Source of the DNA: Bacillota bacterium
Lineage (GTDB): Bacteria > Bacillota > Clostridia > Acetivibrionales > DSM-1351
Direction of reading: 5' to 3'
NCBI GenBank assembly: GCA_023391425.1
Contig: JAEWAX010000088.1
Coordinates: forward strand, 1-40,424
DNA: 40,424 nt
Under the pieces are notes generated by a model that saw nothing but the letters and a program-made list of their open reading frames with translations, did not search any database and was not told the origin of the DNA. The position numbers and the translations under genes are program-made. This document shows positions 16,585 through 24,821 of the stretch, piece by piece (position 1 is the first letter of the stretch; every line of letters begins with the position of its first letter).

Positions 16585-16631
16585 GCTCTGAACCTTAGAA
16601 ATCGTCATCCAGGGTCATAGCGACGCTTATC
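16567..16631 (+). repeat. Dispersed intergenic repeat, copy A
   Basis: The 39-nt core at 16593-16631 (starting CCTTAGAAATC, with ATCCAGGG in the middle and CGCTTATC at the end) matches 34164-34202 at 33 of 39 positions without gaps. The preceding GTTCTTGGTTCAG (16567-16579) also matches that copy. In copy A, GGTTCAGAG (16573-16581) and CTCTGAACC (16586-16594) form a perfect 9-bp hairpin whose loop contains most of the trmR stop codon. A second stem follows, AGCGACGCTTA (16619-16629) with TTAGCGTCGCT (16654-16664). Confidence 0.75.
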
Positions 16632-16758
16632 TCACTGCTTGTAAAGCGGGGTGTTAGCGTCGCTTGACATCGGGTAAAAAATAAATTCAAAAATAATTAT
16701 AGTTGTGGTAGCTTAATAAATGTTAGTTCTGATATTTGGTAAAAGATATGGAGGATTT

Positions 16759-17979
16759 ATGAAAAAGGTTGAACTATTAGCTCCGGCTGGGAATCTAGAA
16801 AAATTGAAAATGGCAATTCTATATGGTGCTGATGCTATATATATCGGTGGACAGAGGTTTGGGCTTCGAGCCTCAGCTGATAATTTTACATTAGAGGATA
16901 TGCAGCAAGGAATTCAATTTGCACATGACAGACATTGTAAGCTTTATGTTACAGTAAATATTATTCCTCATAACCAAGACTTAGTTGGCTTGCCGGAATA
17001 TATAAAGCAGCTTAATGAGCTAGGTGTAGATGCATTGATAGTATCTGACCCGGGAATATTCTCTATTGTCCGCAAGGTTGCACCAAATATGGAAATACAC
17101 ATTAGTACTCAAGCTAACAATACAAACTATTGCAGTGCAAACTTCTGGTATGAGCTTGGAGCAAAACGAGTGGTAGTTGCTAGAGAACTCTCATTAGAAG
17201 AGATAAAAGAAATCAATACTATGACACCGGACGACCTTGATATAGAGGCTTTTGTTCATGGAGCTATGTGTATTTCATACTCTGGAAGATGCTTGCTCAG
17301 CAATTATATGACTGGAAGAGATTCTAATAAGGGAGATTGTTCTCAATCCTGCAGGTGGAAGTATCATCTTGTTGAAGAAAAACGGCCAGGAGAATATTAC
17401 CCAGTTTATGAAGATGAAAAAGGAACATATATATTTAATTCTAAGGATTTATGTATGATTAAGCATATCCCACAGCTTATAGAGGCTGGAATATATAGCT
17501 TCAAAATTGAGGGCAGGATGAAAAGTTCCTTCTATGTAGCCACTGTTGTAAGTGCATATAGAAAAGCAATTGATGCTTATATGGCTGATCCTGAGAATTA
17601 TAAATTTGACCCGGAATGGCTAGAGGAAGCATCAAAGGCAAGTCATAGAGAGTACACAACAGGTTTCTATTTTAATAAAACTACTGCAGAAGACCAAAAT
17701 TATAATACGAGCTCATATGTCAGGGACTATGACTTTGTTGGCCTGGTATTGGAATATGACAAGCAGACTAAAATGGCTAAGATTCAGCAGAGAAACAGAA
17801 TGATTGTAGGCGACGAAATAGAAGTTGCTAGCCCAAACCAGGATTATTTTGTCCAAACAATTGAGTATATGGAAAATAAAGAGAGAGAGAGCATCAGAAC
17901 AGCTCCACATGCTCAAATGATATTATTTATGCCTATGAAGCAGGATGTTGCACCGTATACAATTTTGAGGAGAAAGTAA
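16759..17979 (+). CDS. U32 family peptidase, TrhP/YrrO-like (tRNA wobble uridine hydroxylation)
   Basis: The 406-residue protein carries the complete U32 signature E-x-F-x2-G-[SA]-x-C-x4-G-x-C-x-x-S in EAFVHGAMCISYSGRCLLS. The typical N-terminus is also present (KKVELLAPAGNLEKLK, GADAIYIGGQRFGLRA). Other cysteines (GDCSQSCRW, KDLCM) complete the set expected for an Fe-S-binding U32 enzyme. In B. subtilis, YrrN/YrrO (TrhP1/2) are needed to make ho5U in tRNA from prephenate-derived chemistry, the substrate of TrmR next door. Bacillus has two tandem U32 genes, but only one intact copy is present here. GGAGG (16750-16754) sets the ATG at 16759; an in-frame ATG at 16720 precedes it. Part of the gene is duplicated at 19560-19649. 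Confidence 0.9.
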   Translation: MKKVELLAPAGNLEKLKMAILYGADAIYIGGQRFGLRASADNFTLEDMQQGIQFAHDRHCKLYVTVNIIPHNQDLVGLPEYIKQLNELGVDALIVSDPGIFSIVRKVAPNMEIHISTQANNTNYCSANFWYELGAKRVVVARELSLEEIKEINTMTPDDLDIEAFVHGAMCISYSGRCLLSNYMTGRDSNKGDCSQSCRWKYHLVEEKRPGEYYPVYEDEKGTYIFNSKDLCMIKHIPQLIEAGIYSFKIEGRMKSSFYVATVVSAYRKAIDAYMADPENYKFDPEWLEEASKASHREYTTGFYFNKTTAEDQNYNTSSYVRDYDFVGLVLEYDKQTKMAKIQQRNRMIVGDEIEVASPNQDYFVQTIEYMENKERESIRTAPHAQMILFMPMKQDVAPYTILRRK

Positions 17980-17997
17980 GGAACCTTTTCTTACTTT
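17973..17997. terminator. Hairpin overlapping two convergent stop codons
   Basis: AAAGTAAG (17973-17980) pairs perfectly with CTTACTTT (17990-17997) around a 9-nt loop, followed by TCTTC. It spans the stops of the U32 gene (+) and the MFS gene (-), which are only 11 nt apart. It could serve both directions. Confidence 0.45.
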
Positions 17998-19424
17998 TCT
18001 TCATTACGCATACTATACCATCTGAGAGTCCACAAGCCAACTGAAATTACTCTCAATATGAATATTATTAGAAAGGTTTTTTGAAGAGCTTGCAAATCAC
18101 CGCCTAACCAGGTATAAAGCCCAATTCCAGCCATTGGCATAATAGCATTTGAAAGCGTTATAAAAAGAGTATATATTGATATGCTTAATGTTTTAATCTT
18201 TTGAGGAATCACTTGAAGAAGACATTGAAGCATATTTAACGGAATTGTTGCACAAGTTATGTTAGCTATAATGTTAAGAATCAAGAAAACGACAGGTCCT
18301 ATTGACGAAGGAACACTTGTACTGACTATCATAATAATAGGGCAGACTGCCACTCCAATATTACCTGCAATTATTCCAAACCTTACTCCATATTTTTCAT
18401 TGACAGTGCTCCAAAATCCGATAGTTGCAAATTGGACAAGCGCACCTCCGATTAATACGTAGCTGAGCCATGCCTCATTCATTTTAAGGTAACGTACCTG
18501 ACCGATAAAATACAAGGTCCAGTCAAATTGCCAACTTATATAGAAAAACATGGCGATACTTACAAAGACAAGGAATTTTTTATTGTTAATGATTTCAAAC
18601 AGTATCTTCTTCAAATCATGGAGGTTTAACTTTGTACTTGTACCCTCACGATCACTCTTGACTCTTGTGAGCACATAGATTTGCAGTATTAAAATCACAC
18701 ATACTATCCAGAAATACAACTGATGAATCATTATCTTTTCACTTGTGGAATTTGCTGAAGCTAAAAGATTTCCACTAATCAACGGAACAAAAATACCAAC
18801 AAGAAATGTCCATTTGTTTCTGCTAGTTAAGATAGTATTTCTTTCCTCAATTGGGGTAATGTCTGAAAAATAAGCCTGCCATGAGGTATTGTATATTGTA
18901 AATGGTGCCATGGAAATACTTATCAGTATAAGGAATGCATAAAACCTATAGGCACTGAGTACCGGTACAAAACTGCTGGCAAGATATGCTAAATCAAGCA
19001 GTAGTAAAGACAGAATTACCACACTACTTTTGTTTCTGAGACGGTCAGTAAGTATCCCGGCAGGTATCAGAAAAATCATACCTACAAACTGAGGAAGTGA
19101 AGACAATAAACCAATCTGGGTATCATTTGCACCAAGCCTCAATGCGAATAAAAGATTGTTATTATTAATTAGATTAGTAACTACTGAAAACAATACCCCT
19201 TCAATTGTTAACAACATACAGATATTACTGGTTGTCCCGGTACCGGTATGCAAGGTATGGGATACCAGTGTTCTGAAAAATTTCTTAAAATTTATCACTT
19301 TATGCCCCCAAAATAATGATGTTAATGCTGTTCCATACTCCGTTTTAATTACTTTTTTAATATCTATTTTTCTTAAGTAATTTTTAATATAACTCAGTTT
19401 AACAACTTTTAATGAAGACCGCAA
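17991..19424 (-). CDS. Major facilitator superfamily transporter
   Basis: The protein (up to 477 aa) has about twelve hydrophobic segments in two halves. The loop between helices 2 and 3, IPAGILTDRLRNKSS, matches the MFS signature G-x3-D-R-x-R-[NK]. A charged central loop (RVKSDREGTSTKLNLHDLKK) separates the halves. The substrate is unknown; drug or sugar efflux would be guesses. The longest frame begins at a TTG (19424) without a ribosome binding site. A GTG at 19298 with GGGGG 6 nt upstream would give a 435-residue protein that starts just before the first conserved segment, and may be the true start. The gene runs against the U32 gene and is bracketed on its far side by a fragment of that gene, a sign that this block was inserted or rearranged. 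Confidence 0.85.
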   Translation of the reverse strand: MRSSLKVVKLSYIKNYLRKIDIKKVIKTEYGTALTSLFWGHKVINFKKFFRTLVSHTLHTGTGTTSNICMLLTIEGVLFSVVTNLINNNNLLFALRLGANDTQIGLLSSLPQFVGMIFLIPAGILTDRLRNKSSVVILSLLLLDLAYLASSFVPVLSAYRFYAFLILISISMAPFTIYNTSWQAYFSDITPIEERNTILTSRNKWTFLVGIFVPLISGNLLASANSTSEKIMIHQLYFWIVCVILILQIYVLTRVKSDREGTSTKLNLHDLKKILFEIINNKKFLVFVSIAMFFYISWQFDWTLYFIGQVRYLKMNEAWLSYVLIGGALVQFATIGFWSTVNEKYGVRFGIIAGNIGVAVCPIIMIVSTSVPSSIGPVVFLILNIIANITCATIPLNMLQCLLQVIPQKIKTLSISIYTLFITLSNAIMPMAGIGLYTWLGGDLQALQKTFLIIFILRVISVGLWTLRWYSMRNEEK

Positions 19425-19559
19425 TATTTAATTGCAGAAGTTCAACTATCTTTTTATAATATAATTTATTATAGGTAATTATTGTAAAACCAAGTAATCT
19501 GAAATAGGCTCGGACTTACTTTTTTATCAAAAATCTATTCTAAAATTTGTAGAAGTAAA

Positions 19560-19649
19560 CTAAAATGACTGGGATTCAGCAGAGAAACATAATGATTGTT
19601 GGCGATGAGATAGAAGTTTCTAGCCAAAACTCTAATTATTTTGTCCAAA
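19560..19649 (+). pseudogene. Orphan fragment of the U32 peptidase gene
   Basis: Positions 19560-19649 match 17768-17857 inside the U32 gene without gaps at 77 of 90 positions (my count), in the same orientation. The reading frame is kept across the fragment (KM.GIQQRN.MIVGDEIEV, then YFVQ) and ends at a TAG at about 19656. No similarity is seen to either side, so about 30 codons remain. The rest of the 19425-19872 gap holds only AT-rich sequence and the two hairpins listed separately. Confidence 0.88.
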
Positions 19650-19662
19650 ACAATTAGAGTTT
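19627..19662. repeat. 17-bp inverted repeat at the end of the U32 fragment
   Basis: AAACTCTAATTATTTTG (19627-19643) and CAAAACAATTAGAGTTT (19646-19662) are complementary with one mismatch and only 2 nt between them. The parental sequence in the U32 gene lacks the symmetry, so it arose after the fragment was formed. Confidence 0.7.
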
Positions 19663-19763
19663 AAGAAAAGTGCTAGTTGTGTCAATTGGTTTTGATTGGG
19701 CTGGTGCTTTTTATCCACTGAAAATATAGCTTTAAGACATAGAAACCTTTTATTTAAAAAGAG

Positions 19764-19804
19764 AGCTTATTCAGGTTATCTGTTATGATTTACCTGAATA
19801 AGCT
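19764..19804 (-). terminator. Rho-independent terminator of the Kelch-FN3 gene
   Basis: AGCTTATTCAGGT (19764-19776) and ACCTGAATAAGCT (19792-19804) form a perfect 13-bp stem with a 15-nt loop. On the minus strand the stem is followed by CTCTTTTTAAAT, a usable T tract, 69 nt after the Kelch stop. Confidence 0.8.
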
Positions 19805-19872
19805 TAAAAAAGATACTTAAGTTTATCTTATTAATACATTTTAATTTAATATATTTTAATCTAAATTTTTAC

Positions 19873-22587
19873 TTAATCAAGAACCGTAACAGAAATTATC
19901 TCTGACCATTCACTTTCAACAAAATAATTTTTTGCTTTAACTCTAAATGTATGAATTGAATTAGTCTCATATGAGCCTATCGAAAAGTTTGAATTATTGG
20001 TTTCATATAATTTACCATCAAACTCAATAATGTATTGTGATGCACTTGGAACATTGTCCCAATAAGTATTTATATAGTTATTACCAGAGCTAACATGTAT
20101 ATCAGTTGGTGTATCAAGAACAGCCGGCATTGTTTTTGAGGATATAGAAGTACTCCACTCACTCTCACCACTGGCATTGACTGCTTTAACTCTAAAGTTG
20201 TGCTCAGAATCAGGGGTTAACCCTGTAAAAACGTATGAATTATCTGTAATGTTAGTAACAACTGAAGCTCCATCCAGTTCAACGCTGTAGCTATCAGCTT
20301 CTTGTATTATACTCCAGCCTAATGATATTGCTGAAGGGCTAATACTTGTTGTGCCAAGATAAGATGGAACTGCCAATAATAATGTAGTAGATGTTATAGG
20401 AGAGCTCCAGTCACTGTCACCACCAGCATTAACAGCTTTTATCCTATAACTGTGCTCAGTGCCTGAGGTTAACCCTGTAATAGTGTATGAATGGTCTGTA
20501 ATATTATTCACAACAGAAGACCCATCTAATTCTATACTATAGCTATCAGCACCAGATACTTCGTCCCAAACAAGAGTGATTTTAGTTGTTGTAGGAGAGG
20601 CAGCCGCATTTACAGGTGTAGCAGGAGGTGCAATAAGAGTGGATATGGAAATAGGAGAACTCCAATCGCTATCACCGCCTGCATTAACAGCTTTTATCCT
20701 ATAGCTGTGCTTTGTTCCTGAGGTCAACTCTTTAACAGAATAGGAAGTAGTTGTAATATTGTTCACAACAGAGGAACCGTCCAATTCTATACTGTAGCTG
20801 TCGGCACCAGATACTGCATCCCAGATAAGGGTGATTTCAGTTGTGGTGGCTTCCACATCCACATTTACAGGTGTAGCGGGAGGTGCAATAAGTGTAGATA
20901 TGGAAACAGGAGAACTCCATTCACTTTCATCAGCGGTATTAACAGCTTTAATTCTATAACTATGTTCTGTGTTTGATGTCAATCCTGTAACTGTGTATGT
21001 TGTATCAGTAATGTTATTCACAATAGAAGAACCGTCCAATTCTATACTGTAGCTATTAGCACCAGATACTGCATCCCATACAAGAGTTATCTCGGTTGTA
21101 GAAGCGGTAGCATTCACATTTACAGGTGTAGCAGGAGGGGCAATAAGTGTAGATATGGACATAGGAGAGCTCCAGTCACTTCCGCCAGCGGCATTAACAG
21201 CTTTAACTCTATAGCTATGTTGAGTGTTTGAAGTCAATCCTGTAACAGAGTATGAGGTATCAGTAATATTATCCACGACAGAAGAACCATCTAATTCTAT
21301 ACTGTAGCTATCAGCACCAGGTACTGCTTCCCATACAAGAGTTATTTCGGTTGTAGAAGCAGTAGCATCCACATTTACAGGTGTAGCAGGAGGGGCAATA
21401 AGTGTAGATATAGAAATAGGAGAACTCCAGTTACTTTCACCACCGGCATTAACAGCTTTTATGCAATAACTGTGTTGTGAGTTGGATGACAATCCCGTAA
21501 TAGTATATGAGGTGTCTGTAATATTGTCCACAACAGAAGAACCATCTAATAATATACTGTAGCTATCGGCACAAGATACTGCATCCCACATCAGTGTTAT
21601 AGAAGTAGTATCTGATAAAGCTGAAACATTCGTTACTACAGGCAAGGAAGGAGTTTGAATCAAATATGCTTCAACTGTGCTAAGTTCTTTAACACCGCCG
21701 TTATATTCTTTACCGCCCATTGCATATATTTTTCCGTTTGCTACTGCAGCTCTATGACCACATCTCGCTGATAGCATGCTTGCTTTAGCAGTCCAAGTAT
21801 TTGAAATAGAATCAAATTCTTCGGTAGAGCTTAATTTATATCCGCCCAAAGCCATTATTTTTCCATCATATGTAACCGAAGCAAAACTATATCTGCTAGT
21901 TAACATATCAACTGCTTTTGACCAAGAATCAGAGGATGGATCGTACACCTCTACAGTTTTTAAACTGGTAGAGTTATTACCGCCCATAACATAAATTTTA
22001 TCATCTACTACTGAAGCTGAGCACATAGACCGTGCTGTAGGCATACTTGACTTTGTTTCCCAGGTATCTGTGGAAGGGTCATATACGGTTACAAGATTTG
22101 ATGCAGAACTTGAAGAACCTCCTCCAATTACATATATCTTATCATTAACCGCTGCTATTGCAAAATAACTTCTTGGCTGTGTCATTGCTTTCTTTGTTAC
22201 CCAGGTATTTGTTGCTATGTCATACTCATCAACACGATATTGGTTACTTGATGAGCCACCACTCCCACCGATAGCATATAGCTTACCATTTACACTTGCG
22301 AGTCCCAGTCCTTCTCGCCCAGCAGGAAGATTAGCTTTTTGGTTCCAGGTGTCTGTCACAGGACTATATTCTTCTAACTTGTCAGAACATTTTCCATTAG
22401 TTAATCCACCTGCAACATAAATTTTTCCATCAAATTCTGCAACGGCAAAATTTGACCTTGTCGTTGACATACTTTCAACATATTCCCATGAACCTGCAGC
22501 AGATACATTGCTATTCTGTAAGAATAGAATAGTCAGAAGAAATAAACTAGCCATTGCCATAATTATAAATGTTTTCAATTTACTCAT
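19873..22587 (-). CDS. Secreted Kelch-repeat beta-propeller protein with seven fibronectin type III domains
   Basis: The 904-residue protein begins with a signal peptide (KLKTFIIMAMASLFLLTILF, cleavage likely after NVSAA near residue 31). Six Kelch motifs follow (about residues 32-310), each with a conserved Arg, a DGKIY-type strand and a Gly pair, as in KIYVAGG, KLYAIGG, KIYVIGG and KIYVMGG. That number suits one six-bladed propeller. Seven FN3 domains of about 85 residues fill the rest (about 310-904), with recurring DSYSIELDGSSVV, HSYRIKAVNAGG and DWSSPISISTL. There is no dockerin, LPXTG, SLH domain or C-terminal anchor, so the protein is probably released or held by the FN3 array. Binding of carbohydrate or protein outside the cell is an inference; no catalytic residues can be named. 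GGAGG lies 7 nt before the ATG, and a terminator follows. Confidence 0.88.
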   Translation of the reverse strand: MSKLKTFIIMAMASLFLLTILFLQNSNVSAAGSWEYVESMSTTRSNFAVAEFDGKIYVAGGLTNGKCSDKLEEYSPVTDTWNQKANLPAGREGLGLASVNGKLYAIGGSGGSSSNQYRVDEYDIATNTWVTKKAMTQPRSYFAIAAVNDKIYVIGGGSSSSASNLVTVYDPSTDTWETKSSMPTARSMCSASVVDDKIYVMGGNNSTSLKTVEVYDPSSDSWSKAVDMLTSRYSFASVTYDGKIMALGGYKLSSTEEFDSISNTWTAKASMLSARCGHRAAVANGKIYAMGGKEYNGGVKELSTVEAYLIQTPSLPVVTNVSALSDTTSITLMWDAVSCADSYSILLDGSSVVDNITDTSYTITGLSSNSQHSYCIKAVNAGGESNWSSPISISTLIAPPATPVNVDATASTTEITLVWEAVPGADSYSIELDGSSVVDNITDTSYSVTGLTSNTQHSYRVKAVNAAGGSDWSSPMSISTLIAPPATPVNVNATASTTEITLVWDAVSGANSYSIELDGSSIVNNITDTTYTVTGLTSNTEHSYRIKAVNTADESEWSSPVSISTLIAPPATPVNVDVEATTTEITLIWDAVSGADSYSIELDGSSVVNNITTTSYSVKELTSGTKHSYRIKAVNAGGDSDWSSPISISTLIAPPATPVNAAASPTTTKITLVWDEVSGADSYSIELDGSSVVNNITDHSYTITGLTSGTEHSYRIKAVNAGGDSDWSSPITSTTLLLAVPSYLGTTSISPSAISLGWSIIQEADSYSVELDGASVVTNITDNSYVFTGLTPDSEHNFRVKAVNASGESEWSTSISSKTMPAVLDTPTDIHVSSGNNYINTYWDNVPSASQYIIEFDGKLYETNNSNFSIGSYETNSIHTFRVKAKNYFVESEWSEIISVTVLD
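20612..21631 (-). repeat. Tandem 255-bp DNA repeats encoding near-identical FN3 modules
   Basis: The landmark ACAGGTGTAGC recurs at 20612, 20867, 21122 and 21377, exactly 255 bp apart, and the sequence between is highly similar from unit to unit. The outer FN3 modules are more diverged. This points to recent unequal recombination inside the gene. Confidence 0.88.
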
Positions 22588-23026
22588 AAATAACCTCCAT
22601 TAATTTTTTTATACTACTAAATAACCTTCAATGTTACTTCAAAAATTGCTGTTTTAATCATTTCATCCTCTGTTTGATAAAAATAGAGGTTGTATTTCAT
22701 AAAAATATAATCCTAACTAATAATTGAAACACCTCCATAAGACTATTATTTGTTTACTTTATTTTGATACTTGTATATATTGTAACTTTTATGTAAGAAA
22801 AACAAAAACATTACAATATTTAGTAAATCGGTAGATAATTTAGATTCCTTTATACTCAATTTGGAAGTAGGGGTAGAGATTTGGTTATGTTTTGGAAAAT
22901 AAAAAGCTAGTAAGGAAATGTATTTTAAATTATTTAGCAATTACGAAATTTGATTATGGTATATTATACCTCCCCATTTGGAAACAATTAGTGATATAAA
23001 TATGTTTTCAGAAAAAGGGGTTTTTT
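22588..23026. other. Divergent intergenic region without recognised gene
   Basis: This 439-nt stretch separates the divergent Kelch-FN3 and PBP genes and must hold both promoters. I see a TATATTAT near 22960 before the PBP gene but no convincing -35. A small stem CCTCT/AGAGG (about 22666-22688) lies in the Kelch leader. No ORF here has a credible start. Confidence 0.5.
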
Positions 23027-24685
23027 ATGTTTAAAAGAATAAGGATTTTACTATTTGTATTTTTTGCAATTTTTGCTTGTCTACTTACAAGACTATTCTA
23101 TATTCAAATTATAAGAGGAGATTCAATGGCAGAAGAGGCATCTGCTCAAAGAACGAATAGTGTTCAGATTGAAAGCGCAAGAGGAGATTTTTTAGATAAA
23201 AACGGTATAACCCTTACAAGCAGAACACAGAAAATTACAGCTGTATTAAAACCTGGGCTTTTGAGGAACCAAGTACAGGTAGTAGAGCAAATATGTAGGC
23301 TGGTCGGATTAGATGTAGATAAAACAAAGGATAAAATTCAGAGGTATAATACTCCGATTTTAGTAGAAGTGGATAAAGAAACAAAGTCTCTTCTTACAGA
23401 AATGAATGTTGAAGGGGTTTCATTTATAAACTCACTCAATAGATATAATACTGATACAAAGGCCAAGCATTTATTGGGTTATCTGAATAAGATAGATAAG
23501 ATTGGTAGCGGCGGATTGGAAAAGTTGTATGAAAAGACATTGAATTATGGTAATGAGGATTTGTTAGCGGTAATAACAGATGGTAATAACGATTTGATTA
23601 ATGGCCTTGGATATAGGATTATAAAGGCTGAGGATAATATAAATAAAAAACTAGATATTAAACTTACTATTGATTATCATATTCAGAGTATAATTGAACA
23701 AGCTTTGGATAAAAGGGGATTGACAGGAGCTATAGTGGTTGAGGATGTTAAGAATGGCGACATTATTGCCATGTGTAGTAAGCCTGACTTTGACCCAAAT
23801 GACATAGAAAAATATTTATCAAATAATAAAAAACCATTGTTTAATAGAGCAGTAGCACAATACAATATAGGTTCAATTTTTAAAATAGTTGACTTAGCAG
23901 CAGTATTCCAGAAGGTGCCAGACTATAATATGGTGTTTAACTGTCCTGGATATATTCAAGTCGGAGATAAAGAGTTTAAGTGTTCTTCATATGAGAAAGG
24001 AGGACATGGCACTATTGATATTAATAGTGCTCTTGCTGTTTCATGCAATGCATATTTTATTAATATGTCACTTGATTTAGGAGCTGAATCTATCCTGTCT
24101 ATGTCTGACAGTCTAGGTCTTGGTAAAAATACTGGCTTATCAAAGCAGGGGATAGAGGAAGCTAAGGGAATAGTTTCGTCATTATCTGATTTAAAAAATC
24201 CGGGAGACGTTGCAAATATTTCAATAGGGCAGGGACAAATTCTAGCAACACCAGTACAGATAGCTGATTTAGTAGCTACAATTTCTAATGGTGGAATAAA
24301 AAATAATATTAATGTTGTTGATTGCGTGGTAAATGGTGAGGGTAATAAAGTCAGAGACCTCAAAGAAATTAGTCAAAATAGAGTGATTTCAAAAACGACT
24401 TCTGATAGGATAAAAGCGTTGATGGAGGAAGTTGTAAGAACAGGAACAGGTAAACAAGCAAATTTGGATGAATATGGTGGTGCTGGTGGAAAGACAGGAA
24501 GCGCAGAAACCGGGCAATATATTGATGGACAGAAAATTACTCAGGCATGGTTTGCAGGGTATTTTCCATCAAAGGAACCAAAATACTCAGTGGCAATATT
24601 TATTGAAGATGGGAAAAGTGGAGGGACTACAGCTGCACCGATATTCGCTGATATCGGAGCTGAAATCATGAAAAGAGGACTATGA
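23027..24685 (+). CDS. Class B penicillin-binding protein (PBP2/SpoVD-like transpeptidase)
   Basis: The 552-residue protein cross-links peptidoglycan. It has an N-terminal membrane anchor (about residues 5-25, RILLFVFFAIFACLLTRLFY), a PBP dimerisation domain (about 45-200) and a transpeptidase domain. The three active-site motifs are in order and correctly spaced: SIFK (Ser283, Lys286), SCN (Ser339-Asn341) and KTG (Lys489). GGHGTIDINSALAVSCNAYF is typical of the SpoVD/FtsI group. There is no PASTA domain, and the length is short for SpoVD (about 640 aa), so a role in sporulation versus elongation cannot be settled. The ATG stands alone, 439 nt from the divergent Kelch gene, with a weak site (AAAGGGG). 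Confidence 0.9.
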   Translation: MFKRIRILLFVFFAIFACLLTRLFYIQIIRGDSMAEEASAQRTNSVQIESARGDFLDKNGITLTSRTQKITAVLKPGLLRNQVQVVEQICRLVGLDVDKTKDKIQRYNTPILVEVDKETKSLLTEMNVEGVSFINSLNRYNTDTKAKHLLGYLNKIDKIGSGGLEKLYEKTLNYGNEDLLAVITDGNNDLINGLGYRIIKAEDNINKKLDIKLTIDYHIQSIIEQALDKRGLTGAIVVEDVKNGDIIAMCSKPDFDPNDIEKYLSNNKKPLFNRAVAQYNIGSIFKIVDLAAVFQKVPDYNMVFNCPGYIQVGDKEFKCSSYEKGGHGTIDINSALAVSCNAYFINMSLDLGAESILSMSDSLGLGKNTGLSKQGIEEAKGIVSSLSDLKNPGDVANISIGQGQILATPVQIADLVATISNGGIKNNINVVDCVVNGEGNKVRDLKEISQNRVISKTTSDRIKALMEEVVRTGTGKQANLDEYGGAGGKTGSAETGQYIDGQKITQAWFAGYFPSKEPKYSVAIFIEDGKSGGTTAAPIFADIGAEIMKRGL

Positions 24686-24821
24686 TGATGATAATCAAAT
24701 AAAATGAAGATATGCAGGATTTATAAAATATTCTATAATAATAGAGAACTACTTCATCTAGTAAATAGAAATGAAGACAAATGAATTAAATGGTGACTAT
24801 TATCGGTTTGTGGAGGTTATT

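Noticed and set aside
22617..22700. 27-codon minus-strand frame upstream of the Kelch-FN3 gene
   Set aside because: No ribosome binding site precedes its ATG, it is very short and no family is recognisable; it is more likely leader sequence.
22746..22940. 64-codon minus-strand frame between the Kelch and PBP genes
   Set aside because: No ribosome binding site, low-complexity composition and a position in the divergent promoter region argue against a gene.
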